Positions 40,201 to 52,400 of a stretch of DNA of 64,000 nucleotides are shown one piece after another. The DNA lies in assembly GCA_964035795.1 (NCBI GenBank), contig OZ038322.1, positions 16,105,447 to 16,169,446 of the forward strand, in the 5' to 3' direction. Positions within the stretch are counted from its first letter, which is position 1. Every line of letters starts with the position of its first letter. The notes below the pieces were generated by a model that worked only from the letters and a program-made list of their open reading frames with translations, did not search any database and was not told where the DNA came from. This DNA comes from Pterobdella sp. o SKG-2022 (lineage: Eukaryota > Annelida > Clitellata > Hirudinida > Piscicolidae). The position numbers and the translations under genes were made by a program.

Positions 40201-43200
40201 CGTTTGTCATACGAGATGAAATAACTCTCCAAACTATAAAAAGTTTTGTAAAACATTAAAATATCATATCATTACAAGCTTAATATTAATCTCACACTGA
40301 ATTCTCATACACAAGACATTCTATTAATATCATTAACACAAAGATCTACATTATGCATCAAAAGTATTGAAGATCTACGTCAAACATCAATAACATCACT
40401 CGACTATGTTTCAACAGACTCTTCACTGCACCTTGGCACTCTTCTTGCCTATGTGTCCCTGAGTAATACTTGTCCTGACTGCCCAACCTGTCAATGATGA
40501 TGCGTTGGAGTATTAAGATATTATTTTTACCATTGGAGAGAGATTATGAAATGGACACAAGCAACTCACTCGATCTGATGATTATTACCATTGGAGACAT
40601 CATTATTATCGTAAAAGATTACTCGCAGTATTGTGCATATTGGTTGTTTGCACATAGAATATATAAACTATATATTTATATCAATCAAATAATTTTTATG
40701 TTTCAACTTACCAAGGGTAAAGTTTCTAAATGTATGATTTCCTAAAAAACATATTTAACATACAATATCTTTCAATGCTAAAAATAATTTATCTTCCAAT
40801 ATGAGGTATTAAAAATTTCTATATAATAAACTAAATAAGGAGCTGGTGATATTGAGCAAGAAACCAGCCAACGAACCTTCCTTTGAAGAAGGCTATGTAG
40901 AAGAGCGATGAGTAATAGTTGACGAACTGCAACACATAAAACTTGAAGGTTAAACTGTTGTCAAATTCTGATTGAGTTTTCAAGCACTCCCATTCAGTGA
41001 GTATCACCGCCAATCTGTTATATATCTGTGTTGAAGATATTAATGAAGTTTATTTTGATGCTACAATAATTATTGTAATCAGCCAGTAAATTCATATTTT
41101 AATTTAGTCAAGTTTAGTCTCACAGAAAAATCATATCACTGTTGTGAATTTCCCAGTAACTGAGGCTGACAGCAGTTGGCCTAGGTTATGAATACTACTC
41201 CTAGTTTATAAAATAAGACATTTACTTAGGAAAATTTTTAGACTGCCAGTCTGAGCTAACGACCAATTTAAAATTAACGAATTTAAGATTTTTCGTACAC
41301 TCACTTGGACAGTTTGCTTTGCTGTTGTCAAAAAAAAATCCTTCTCTGCTAAGCCAAATAACAACGATACCAGAATATCAGTATGTAACTACCTACTACC
41401 AAAGTATACTGTTATCCAGGTTGTAACAAAAAAGCAGCCTTCAATCATAGGCGCTAATTTTGAGACAATTTAACTACAGATGCTTGAAACCAACTCTTAA
41501 ATCAAAATCAATCAATCAATCAAATCCTTTTTATAGCCCGTTTTCCTTTACCAAGGGTCGGGCTTTTTGAAAGTTCTATCTCGAAGTCGGCCTTTCCATT
41601 CAGAGCGATCGAGTGGATCCGCACAAACCAGGTCTAGCTTTCTTTTATCATTCAATATGAGCTCATTTCAAGTCTTTTTGGGCCTACCAGGCTTCTTGCA
41701 AGTATCTAAATCCAACTTTCGCACCTGAGAAATCCAACCCACGCTACGCTCTATATGTCTAAACCACCTCATCCTGCTTGTACGAAGAACTACCTCAACA
41801 TCCGAATGCCAAATTTTGAAAGGAGTGAGTGAGAGCAAACGTTATCATTCGTTTTGATGTTGCACATCCAGCGAATCATGGCAAGGTCATTTCGTCTAAA
41901 ATACACCAAATAGTGATTTAATGGAGAAAATACAATGAAACAAAAACAAATGTGGGAACATAGTTGAGGAGGAAGATGATGATGAGGTTGATGAAGGCTG
42001 CTGTACAGGAAACCATGAGAGTGGCGTGTTTGAAAACCACTTCATTGCCAGCCATGAAGAATGCCGTCCTCACTGAGATTCTGTAGAAAATCACTGCCAC
42101 CACTGCCGCTAAAGCTAACAGTACCTATAAGAAGGCATTAAAATAATGATATTATTATCAATGGTAGTGTTTGATGTTTTATTTTATATTATGAAATTAA
42201 CAACGGGGGATCTTATAAACTCCAACCAGGGTCGAAGAAAAGACTCAAAAAGATATGAGTAATATATTTTGAAAATTAATGAACATCATACAAGAAAGAG
42301 GACGACGGTGAATGAGGTCAAATACACTGGCACTTGCCTCCTCCAGTAAGGGAAGAATGGCTCCATTTTCTATTGTGATGTTAAATTAGAATCAATGACT
42401 ATCAAAGAAACAATCTATGATGAGAATTTTCCTAGAAATATTTTTTAGTCGTAGCGTTAGCCTGTTATAAAAACGGGTTTGCAACCTGGGTTTCCTTGTT
42501 CAACTTCTTGTATTTCGACTTGGCAGACCTCGTTAGGTACTCGGGTCTTGGCGGCTCCTGCAGTTCATCAGTACTTTGTATTCATTATTTCTTTTTATTG
42601 TCCGCAAACAATAATGATTATAATGCATTTTTATACAAATTAAACACCGCATGGTTTTTTGCAATCAGATGTACTAAATTCAATTAGTAAACTAAAGATA
42701 AGTGGATGAAACGATTGGCACCTCTTCTTCCTGGAAGTCCTTGAGGTCCCACACAAACTGGATGCCCGCCTGTTCTCTCTTCCAAAACTCCAAGTAGATA
42801 GCCGCTGTGTGGTGATTTGTTTCGAATTTATTTTAGTCAATGAAATTGATAATATAGCTATTTAGAAATTAATACACATACATTCAATGTATATTTAAAA
42901 TTTAGTTTTTACAGTTATTAAATTCAAGTTACTAGAAAAAATCTCATTAATAACCACTCAAAGCGACAAAAAATTATTTCCTACCCCAAAAAGCCATAAA
43001 GACCGCAAAGAAAACTGTGGCGTTGTTGTCGAACATGTAGGTGACTTTGATGTGCGTGCATATCTTGTCGAGTTTCCAATAGCCACAGTATTTGTTGCAC
43101 AGGGGACACATGGTGAAGTTATTGTTGCTATTGCACGACTGTTGACTGTGGAAGTGTGCAGAACAACATTTACAATTCAATTAAATATTACGATTCTAAT

Positions 43201-46200
43201 AATATGAAACCCTAATTAAAGCTATAACAATTACTCTAGTCTATCATTATATTAATAACTGCAGTCTACCACTATATGCTGCAATCTATCACACTATTAA
43301 AAATAATGAACTCGCAGACCTGATGGGATCTTTACCAAGAGAAAGAGCTCCATAAAGGAAGACAAGGAGACCGACAATTGATGGCAATATGAGGCAGTAA
43401 GTGTAGTAGCCCAACCATGCAAAATATAATCCTACTTTTTCCCCAAAATATGACCTTCAAAAGATAATGCTTTAATGAAATTGAATCTCATCAAAATTAG
43501 AATAATCCCATAATTAGCTATAATTAAAAATGAATCATGATAAAAAAAATGAAGAATGAATAAAACCTGATGTAGTCGAGTGGTTGTGTGTTGAAAATGC
43601 GTCTGAAGGTGGCCCAGTTGTCGTGCAGCACCTTTCGCATGTTCATCTTCGAGTTACTCTTCCACGAACCCTGCGTCAATTATTTAACCATGCTTCAATA
43701 AATTTTTTTAAAGATATTTATGTGTATGCATATGAAAACAAAATGTTGCCAGTTTTGAAATCGAATTCAATCTCTGCACTAAACGTTTAACTACCAAAAT
43801 AATTTAAATTTTATGAGATTTATATTTATTCTTGGATCTATCTTAAAGCTTTGAATTTCGATACGACACATTTCATCATATAACTTTATTTTATATTCTC
43901 TCTTATATTTTCGAATTTCAACAATAATATTTATTTGATATCACGACAATTTAAATAATTTTATCGATTTAATTAATTTATCGACTTTATAGAATATTAA
44001 AAAAAACTACTTCAAAATAGATCATCATCATTTTGTTCATAGTCCAACATCTTCAACAGTGTAAGAAAATTGTTCATAAAAGCTCATTATTAATAATAAC
44101 GGCCCTCTAACTCGATAAAAGAACTATATAAAAGATCAAACTTGAAGCGAACAAACCTCGTGCAAAGGGTAGGCGGCTTTGTAGGTTCCATTGCTCAAGA
44201 GTCGTTTTATTCCTGTGGTATATTTGAATGGCATTTTGAGTCACCTTCATGCATTAAAAGTATAATTATGAATGTTAACACAGATTTCAAGCTTGAATGG
44301 TATAGCGAAGTGCCAGAAGATAGTCATGGAATGAGATAAAAGAAGAGTTGATTTAAAATAATATTGAACTAGTAGTATTAAAGATACAGACTCATGCTAC
44401 TATTTTTACTCAGTTCAATTAGCCAATAACGACCAGTGGTGTTTGAGACTTTATAATTTTATGCTTCTATAATACTCGTTATTTAATCAATTAGCGAAAA
44501 AATGTACAAAACAAGTGTTTTTTAAATAAATTTATCGGGTTTTCAAAAAAATTGGAAATATAATGAATATTAAAGCTATTTTAACATTTTTGAATGAAAA
44601 TGCCACATTACCCTAAATGAGTTTCTTTCTTATTATAATAAAGATGATCTTATCGCGTTCTCAAAAATGATTAAACTGAAAAATGCGTATTAAAAAATTT
44701 AATTTGAAAACGGGAAAAAATTGAATGAAAATATTAAATATAAAGCTGAGACCTTATGATGAGGCTAAACTTATCAAAATTATAGATTTTTGTTTTTTTC
44801 TAGTGTCTTAAAAATCTCATATATTCAACAAATTTTATCAATATAACATGACTATAATAAAAAATAAATAATGTTTTTTTTATCTCACAGGCTCCAACTA
44901 TTATTAATATAACGAAACACTAACTACTCACCATACTCGGGCTTCACTGATATTGAGCTTGTGTATTCTTTCCTCCTCAATATATATTCAACTATCCTAC
45001 TTCTTGTTGCATGAGAAAACAAAAATTCTTGGTTGTTTTCGCAACAAAACCTGTTAAAATATTTGTGTGTGTCTTGGGTATGTTGCGAGCGTGTTGATGA
45101 TAAGTATAAAATAGCAGTTAAAAACGCCTTGAAACTTACAGATAATTCTTAGACTTTTCATACGTGTATGAGTAGTGTTTCTTGATCTGTATTATCATTA
45201 ATAGATAATATTAAAGATTTAAAAACTATATAAAAAATGAGGAGAATATGAACATCTTGGACTCATTTTAAATTTATTAAATTTTCTTTTAATTAAATTA
45301 ATATTACCAAGCACACTTACATGTAAGATAGAATAAACTATTATGGATGGCAATATAAAACAAAAGCCAACAATCAACATAACAATTTCATAAAATTTTA
45401 CATTTAATTCAAATTTACGAAACTTTTGATAAATAAACAAAAGATTGCCGAGTACAGTTTCGTCATCATCATCATCAATGTATATAAGCAAAAGGATATG
45501 AAAAGCAATAGAGCACAATTATATAGTAATAAGAATGATAAAAGTTCGGAAAATTTATATATGTTCGATTTTGAAAAAAAATACTGCATAAGATTTTTTT
45601 TCAAAAAAATTAAAATATAAACAATAGTTTATATGTTATAATATCAAACACCTCGGAACAAATTAAACATCATAAAATATTTTTAATATAAAAATACTAT
45701 TTATAAACTTCAGAAAGCAAAAAAAAAACTAATATTTATTAAAACAACAATAACTACAAGACCTTAGGAACCGCGGTTTCAGGTAAGTCGAAAGGCTTGG
45801 TAACCCTGTACACCAGCCCATCCATCATATCCCACACTCCCATCCCTCTGCTTTCATCTCCTGATGCCTGTGAGTGTCATCAATTGGGTGATGGTCGTAT
45901 AACTACGTTTGAGATTTCAATGTATACATTCATTGTTTAGTCGGTTTCTTTATCTAACAAGCAAAAGATTGTTTTCATTTTTTGTATTATTCTAAATTAT
46001 TTCTAGTTTCAATAATCTAGGAGTCAAAGACCTTAAACGGAAATCATCATTATTATAAAAATGTTTTTTGGGACACGATCAATTGATTTCTAAAAAAACA
46101 ATCATAATTGTATTAGTGCATTTTAAATATATTTTGAATTGAATTTTTAAAAATTCTTCCAATTTTTTCCTCTCTTAGTATTAAACTAAATTTTATTTTA

Positions 46201-48182
46201 TTAGTGATCATAGAATGCATTCAAGTTAATATATTCCAATGAAGATTATTTTTCCTACAACAAACCTCTTTGATGGGCAGTTTGATGTGCAAGATCTCTG
46301 CATACATAAGAAGTAAAGAGAGTGGGGCATGTATCTTTGTGAAGTTCAAATGCCTTCCATCCTGTTTCAATACATGTTAACACATTGAAGCAGAAAATTA
46401 AACCAATTTATCATTTAATACGCAATTTTTAGTTTCGCTTTTGAGAATGCTTTAACAGCATGGCATGGAGTATCATGTTTCAACCGGTACACATGAGTGA
46501 AACATTCTAAGAAATGTTCAAAATCCCAGTATTATCGGGATATCAATAGTATGATAATAATATTTTTTTAAAAAATAGAATTTAAACATTTTTAAGCTTT
46601 TATGATAAGGTTGAACATAAAAGATTATAATCGAGATGTTTGAGAAACAAATTTATCTTATTAAATCCCGTTTTTTTATGAAATACTTGAAGACAATCAC
46701 TTACAATAAAAAAGCTTATCAAAATATTTACTTTTATTTGGGAACAACGCATTAAAAATTTGCTTAAATATGAAGTTGAAAAAAGTAAAAGACAGGGAAA
46801 CCATTAAAACAGACCTCCTCATCATACTCCAGTTGCAGCCCTTCCTGCCTCAGATTGTCTTCGAAGGTGACCCTGTTAAGATTTTTGCTGCTGTATTCTG
46901 CTTCCCTCTCCCACACCAACACGAAGTCTATTCGTCGTTTTCCATCTTTAAACATCAATTCACCTCCCTAAGTTTTGTTAATTGTGTTGATGCTATGATT
47001 AAGGTTTGCACATTATTTTTCTTATTTGTTTACTATTTTTATTTTAGCTTTGAATTGAATAAAAAATGAATTATTTCAAATTTTCAGCTGAAAAATTAAT
47101 ATTGCTAGCCTTCAACAAACATAATTTCTTGATTGAGGCAATGGAAATTATACTAAATATGCTCTTATTAATACTTAAAACTGTTTAATTTTTAGTAATT
47201 AAACAGTTTAAAAATTTAAAAAAAAAAAATATATTTTAATCTTTTTGAAAAATTAATTATTGCATAATTCAGTTTTGAAATGAATAATCCTTATGATTCG
47301 TGTATTTTTAGTGTTTATTTGTCTACATTATTACATTATAGCCCTCAAAATTAAATTTGAAAACAAATGAAATGAAATTATTATGATTTTATAATGTAAA
47401 TAATTTATCATTAAGTATTTTGTAAGTGCACATATAATATAATTATAAAAATAAATTTCCTAGTAATTTTCATTTTAGTGACTAATATAGTATTGATATT
47501 AGGTTATATTACATAAGTGAATAAACAAAAATTTATTTTATATGTTAATTAAATGTTAATAATGAAATCACCCTTTCTAAATCTTCTACATCCCCTGAAA
47601 ACTCATTTACAATCGGTATTCCTGCCTTTAAATTTTATTTTTTTGTTTGAAAAATTACATTATTTTTTTAAATAACTAAGTATGTTTTTATAAATGCTTC
47701 TATGAATTTTTTTACCTCATCCTAAAGATTAATTTTTGAATATAACATTAATTTTTTTTTATTTTTTAAATTAGAAAATTACTTACAGCTTTCTTATCTT
47801 CCCAATCATCACATATTTCTTTGAACTCAGCAAAGTCTGAAAAAATTAATAAATTTTAAAAAACTTACATATATATTTAATATGTAAACATAAGAAAAAA
47901 AAACAACCACTTGTTTGCTTAAAAACTTCTATAAAAATAATAATTCTCACCATTGTAATTCTCGTTTAATTGTATACACTCTCCATTCTCTAGAAAACAA
48001 TAGTTTGTATGAATATAATTTCTGAAATTATATTCATTTTACGGTTTGGCTTTTGAAAAAATTAACAGTTTGTATAATTATGACATTTTAAAAAAAAAAG
48101 GTAAATTTTAAGAAAATTGTTCTTGTTAAAACTTTAAAAAAATAATATAACTCTCTATTGGTTGAGTGTTTTCATCATCCAT
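34262..48182 (-). CDS. Anoctamin (TMEM16 family, ANO1/ANO2-like)
   Basis: Anoctamins are dimeric ten-helix membrane proteins acting as Ca2+-activated Cl- channels or lipid scramblases. Thirty-one exons give exactly 930 residues, a normal length. The N-terminal cytosolic domain has [13 protein letters not shown] and [15 protein letters not shown], then [11 protein letters not shown] and [19 protein letters not shown] (helix 1). The first outer loop is cysteine-rich ([13 protein letters not shown]). Ca2+ ligands are present in order: N and E in [11 protein letters not shown], two E in FNEYLEM, E and D in NNIIELRSDAN. The helix-6 text [17 protein letters not shown] is closest to ANO1/2, which favours a channel, but function is inferred. 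Exons 5'-3': 48182-48152, 47989-47951, 47836-47787, 47625-47572, 46967-46815, 46361-46266, 45867-45763, 45186-45140, 45050-44932, 44212-44157, 43670-43567, 43454-43320, 43145-42985, 42804-42722, 42557-42486, 42369-42292, 42124-41960, 41025-40865, 40487-40432, 39902-39812, 39560-39418, 37280-37193, 37066-37002, 36732-36680, 36357-36304, 36041-35929, 35365-35297, 35151-35091, 34922-34787, 34656-34587, 34346-34262. Start: first in-frame ATG (MDDENTQ) of the outermost exon; a longer exon reaching further upstream is possible. Confidence 0.95.
35540..35563. repeat. Fragment of inverted-repeat family 1
   Basis: CTATAATTTTCGATAAGTTT is identical to the core of the best copy (21952-21971). It lies in an anoctamin intron, and no second arm is seen. 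Confidence 0.5.
37562..37743. repeat. Inverted-repeat (hairpin) element, family 1, anoctamin intron
   Basis: Arms of about 73 bases (37564-37637 and 37667-37741) mirror each other: TTTAAATAACTTTTTATTTT, then CAATATTTTATGAG and TTTTTGATACATTTATTT, against the reverse complement. It is followed by ATGAGATGTCTCTAAAAAA (37757-37775), the tail also seen next to the copies at 21898 and 53647. Confidence 0.75.
38030..39300 (-). mobile_element. Decayed non-LTR retrotransposon (LINE) with reverse transcriptase remains
   Basis: On the minus strand, 39262 to about 38800 is an open frame with reverse transcriptase motifs: [41 protein letters not shown] (motif A) and [10 protein letters not shown]. After a small deletion or frame shift come [12 protein letters not shown] (the catalytic box, YVDD) and then KMNPTKTET. 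Stops interrupt the rest, and a C-terminal [15 protein letters not shown] is readable at 38279-38241. It lies in the 2.1 kb anoctamin intron 37281-39417, same orientation as the gene. It is a dead copy. Confidence 0.85.
41240..41400. repeat. Dispersed repeat copy 2
   Basis: It resembles 29715-29762 plus about 30098-30135 in the RGS gene. It lies in the anoctamin intron 41026-41959. The element type is unknown. Confidence 0.4.
41497..41905 (-). mobile_element. 3' end of a second LINE (C-terminal RT region and tail)
   Basis: On the minus strand the segment reads [16 protein letters not shown], then [22 protein letters not shown] and [12 protein letters not shown]. These are the classic C-terminal motifs of LINE polyproteins (RWMCGV, RLRWFGHVER, RGRPRKTW, DRxxWR). 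It has a stop in place of W after KKT, and ends in a TTGATTGATTGATTG repeat tail (about 41505-41521). It differs from the 38 kb element, is 5'-truncated and dead. Confidence 0.85.
44750..44800. repeat. Fragment of inverted-repeat family 1
   Basis: TTATGATGAGGCTAAACTTA, then TCAAAATTATAG, matches one arm of the 21898 copy (TTATGATAAGGCCAAACTTA and so on). It lies in an anoctamin intron. Confidence 0.5.
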
Positions 48183-48499
48183 TGAGCTCGATATCTCATT
48201 TACATCCGAGGCAAGAGAGAAGGACTATGATAATTAATCTAAAAGTAGACCTCGTTTTAAAAGTTATGTCCTGTAGTTAGAATATTTATTTTTTATAACA
48301 AAATAATTTTTTTTATATTTTTATTGTTAAGTAAGGAGTGTAGTGGCAATTGATGATTTTGAAATAGTAAACTTATTCAGTTTTTTAGTAAAAATATTGT
48401 ATGAGTGTCAACTAAACGAACCACAATGCCTAATACCAACAAAAGGTTTTAACTTTTAGTTTAAGTTTTTTAAAAATATACTTGTATGTAATGTAATGT

Positions 48500-48595
48500 G
48501 GTATTATAAAGAGCTTTTTCTTATAGATCAATGCGTTTTCTACAAATTTAATGTAGCGACATCATTGCGGAACAGGTGCCAATGTCGGCCCATAT
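48500..48595 (-). mobile_element. SINE copy (family A), truncated
   Basis: TTCTACAAATTTAATGTAGC, then GACATCATTGCGGAACAGGTGCCAAT (in part) and GGCCCATATAC, align with 14611-14712 and 50975-51102. The middle part is missing here. Confidence 0.55.
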
Positions 48596-49084
48596 ACTTT
48601 TTTCATTTCAGTGTTTTAAGCTATTAAAAATAATGTCTGAAAGCTGTCTTAGCATTTCTATGGTTTGGCTTTTTAATACTTTTAAGATTTTAATACTCGA
48701 GTTAATATTTCAATATTTAAGTGATTTGATGACAATTTTGTTTAAATTAAGCGTGCTAAAAAAATAGCATTAATATTTATCTGAATTTTTTGACATTATT
48801 TTATTCGTTTTATAGTTCGTTGCAGTTTTTCTGTTGGGCGTAGAAGACTGATCTTGATAGTTCATCAATTAGTAATAGCAAAAACAAAATGTTGTTCAAC
48901 ATTTATTTATTGTGTTAAAATAGATATAAAAAATATATTGTAGACAAAAAACTTTAAATATGTTGAAACATGATTAAGAAATCTTAAAATGATGAGATTC
49001 AAGTAAAACATTCAAAAAAGCTGTTTTAAAAATTTTCATAAAATATTCTCATTTAATAAAGAATATTTATCAACAAAATATCAA

Positions 49085-49200
49085 AATTTAAATACATTTA
49101 TTGAAAAGCAAGCTATAATTTTTGGCATATGTTCAAGTTTTAGGATAGAACCATGCTTGCCAAAAAATATAGCTTGTTTTTTAATAAATGTATTCAAATT
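49085..49200. repeat. Inverted-repeat element, family 1
   Basis: AATTTAAATACATTTATTGA and CAAGCTATAATTTTTGGCA on the left mirror TGCCAAAAAATATAGCTTG and AATAAATGTATTCAAATT on the right. It lies just downstream of the PICK1 poly(A) signal. Confidence 0.7.
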
Positions 49201-49414
49201 CCTCAATTTTAATTTTTCATTGAAAAAATAATAAATAATATAAAATGGAAAAATTTTTATGATGCTTCAATAAATAAATTTTTAAAAATTATAAAAAAAA
49301 GAATGTAAAACAACTATTAAATATAAAATTGGAAAAATGTCATGGAAATTAACTTAAATAAATACACTCCAACAAGATTTTAATTAAACTGCAAAAAAAT
49401 CCAAAAAATCTATA

Positions 49415-49420
49415 TTTATT
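49415..49420 (-). promoter_or_regulatory. Poly(A) signal of PICK1
   Basis: AATAAA on the minus strand, 47 bases after the TGA at 49469-49467. Confidence 0.55.
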
Positions 49421-49466
49421 TACAATTAAAAAATCTTCCAAAATTGATAACACAAAGGAAACCCTC

Positions 49467-52400
49467 TCAATCAGTTGAAATGAGGGTGTCAATCAGCACC
49501 TCTTCCTTGTTTGTTTCTTCCTTACCCTGCTCAATCAAGGCTTTCTCGGTTTCTTGGCTTATAGTTCCATTTTTCATTTCTTCCTCCTCATCTTTGAACT
49601 GACCACTGGTATCGTAAGTGAAGGTACCTCTCGACAAATCAACCTTGTGATGTAGTTCAAATTTATATTTTGTAATTCAATAAAATGATCGATATGTTGC
49701 AAAAAATCACTCTTATAATTACAAAAAATCTCATTAAACTCTCTTTAAATATAAGATGAGCATACTTCAATGGGGAATATGTCAGCCTTCTTGAGCACCT
49801 TGTGAGCTTCAGTGTGGTACAAGGCCATGGCCGAAACCAGCCTTTGAAGTTGGAAGACCACATCCTGCACTGTTATATTGTGTTTTATAAGAGTTAATTA
49901 GGGATATCAAGTAGAAGTTTCTTTTGTATGACGTTAAACTCAGTCAAACTTAATTGATGAAAAACACTTTGTAGGTGAAGATGAATGATATTTTAAAACG
50001 CATTAGAATGGAGGACGTGAAAGGATGATAATTTATATAGGTATAATTGAGAGTGATTCTTAATTTTATTTTTTATGGTGAGTGACAATGAACGACAGAG
50101 TAAAACTTTCTATTCTTGAAAATATAAAATGCTTCCACTGAAAGTTTCAGTTAAAATTGAACTCATGTTTACCTTAAAATTAATATTAAAGCTAAGAGTA
50201 AATTTTGGTATTGCATAATTCATATTATGTCTAATGAATAAATAGGTAATAATACTTTGAACAGCTTATAAAATACGTGCTAAGTTCAATATCAAATAAC
50301 ACAAAGCTATTATGGTAAACATTACGATGGCAACTGATCGATGAAAAATCGAAATGAAATGGACTGATGCAAATGTAAAAAAGTAGAATATTGTTGTGTT
50401 GCTTGAGATAAAAACAAAAGTGGAAAAAATTTCAACTATATTAATATAGAAGAGATATGTATTTGATAAATAATATTAATATGGAAGTTCAATAAAACCG
50501 ATCAGCTTTGATAAAAAAATTTATTATCACTATTAATGTTTGTATAGCGCAAAATTTACAACCAGAATTTGGTCGACTGGTCACTCAAATCGACAAACGT
50601 TCACAAAGAAAAATTAAAATTTACTGAGAACCATTAAAGTCTCACACATCTTGTAAACACAATTATTCTCCTGTGTTAAGAAACATACAAAAGGAAATTA
50701 TCATAATGATTTAGAAAATCTAATTTAAATTTTTAAACACTTGTTGAGTTTTATTTATATAACAAATTTAGACTCAAATTTTTTATAATCTTTTTTTGAA
50801 TGAATAAAGAATACAAAAAGTAATATTTTGTGAATAGAACAATATTTGAAATATATTAGAACTAACAAAAGAATGATATTCAAGAATTAGAATAATCATG
50901 AAAATAAAAAATCAAAAACAATAACTTTACAGTAAACTGGTATTTATTAAGGCCTTATAGACAAAGTTCAAAGCACTTGCTCCAAATTTAACGTAGCTAA
51001 AACACTGTCAAACAGGTGCTAACCAACATTTGGCATGCAATCGAATCAGGTAACTTCAGATGATTAATATAAGGTTACACCAATTGAGCTATGCGGGCCA
51101 ACAACAATTAAAAATTGTGAACACATACAATAAAATTTGAAAACAATTTGAATGAAAACGTTAATAACAGAAGCTTGCAAGCATACCATGTTTGTTGTCA
51201 AGGAGTTCCAGCTTGACCATCACATCAGTCCTCATCTTTGCAAACCGAGCCCTGGCTAACTGTCTGCAACGCAGAACTAACCTAGCAAGTTTTCAATAAT
51301 GATGAAAAAAAAAAATTTATTTGAATATAATAACTTTTAATTTCAGTATAATCATACAAAAAACCTATATTCATAATTTCCAGTTTCAACCCTGTATAAA
51401 GACTCATGCAGAGCAGCATAGCTGTACTCTTCATCGTCCATCTCCTTCACTTTCAAGCAGTACGACTGTATGGGAATTCAAATAGATTATGAACATATAA
51501 AACAATTTCAAGTTTATGAATGAGAAAGACAAGCCCAGTTTCATCATCATTTTTGCCGGTTTTATAATCCTTCTTTTTGGGGTTGGACGTTTCAGTGTTT
51601 ACACTGTGAAACTTCGTTCTTGAATAACATTTTGAAAACATGTATTTTTTTTTCTGAATTAGCGTAGCCCCAAAAAAAGAAATGTACAAAAACAAAACAC
51701 TAAGTTGTATCAAACCAAATCCTAAACAGAGTTCTAGGTCGGATTACCTCACGTTATCATGTACTCGTATATGAGGTAATCTTAAGAGAAGCTTCGTACA
51801 TCATTTGGCTTAAGAAAACACAGTGTTTGTTTAGTATGAAACTTATTCGTCATTGTTTAAGCTGCAATATACACTAAAAAATTTTAACCTTTTTAAAATT
51901 TCAACGTATAATGCTACAATATTTAAAAACTCAACATAACGACTAGAAATACAATAAACTACAATCAAATTGATTGACAAATTATAAAAAATGTTAAAAA
52001 TTGAATATCAAAAAACTTTTTTTTATTGAAGATATAAAACTGATTGTGTTTGGCTAACTTACAAATAAAATATTGATATAACGAATAAAGTGAACTCATG
52101 AAAAATAAAAGTATTTGAAACATTCTCATCCAAATGTTCAAAGGGTACCCATATACAAGATACAAATTTGAAACATTATAATACAACAGAGCGCAATGAA
52201 TCAATCCAGTACAATGAAGAGTAATAAATTAATAAATCAAAACAGTCATATAATTAAAACCTAACCAAGTATTCAAACTTTGCATCCAGGTATTTACTGA
52301 TAGTGAGTTTGGTATCAGGAATGGCCTTGTTCAGGTAGGTGTTCATATCACTTATCATCTGATAATATGATTGACAATGAATAATTTAGCTGGTAGAGCA

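Larger units (their letters stand above)
48183..49466. other. Spacer between anoctamin start and PICK1 stop
   Basis: This 1.28 kb spacer should contain the anoctamin promoter and the PICK1 3' end. It is occupied in part by a SINE (48500-48595) and a hairpin element (49085-49200). No TATA box was convincing. Confidence 0.5.

Noticed and set aside
47168..47213. Small stem AACTGTTTAATT / AATTAAACAGTT
   Set aside because: Only about 13 bases per arm in very AT-rich intron DNA; expected by chance.
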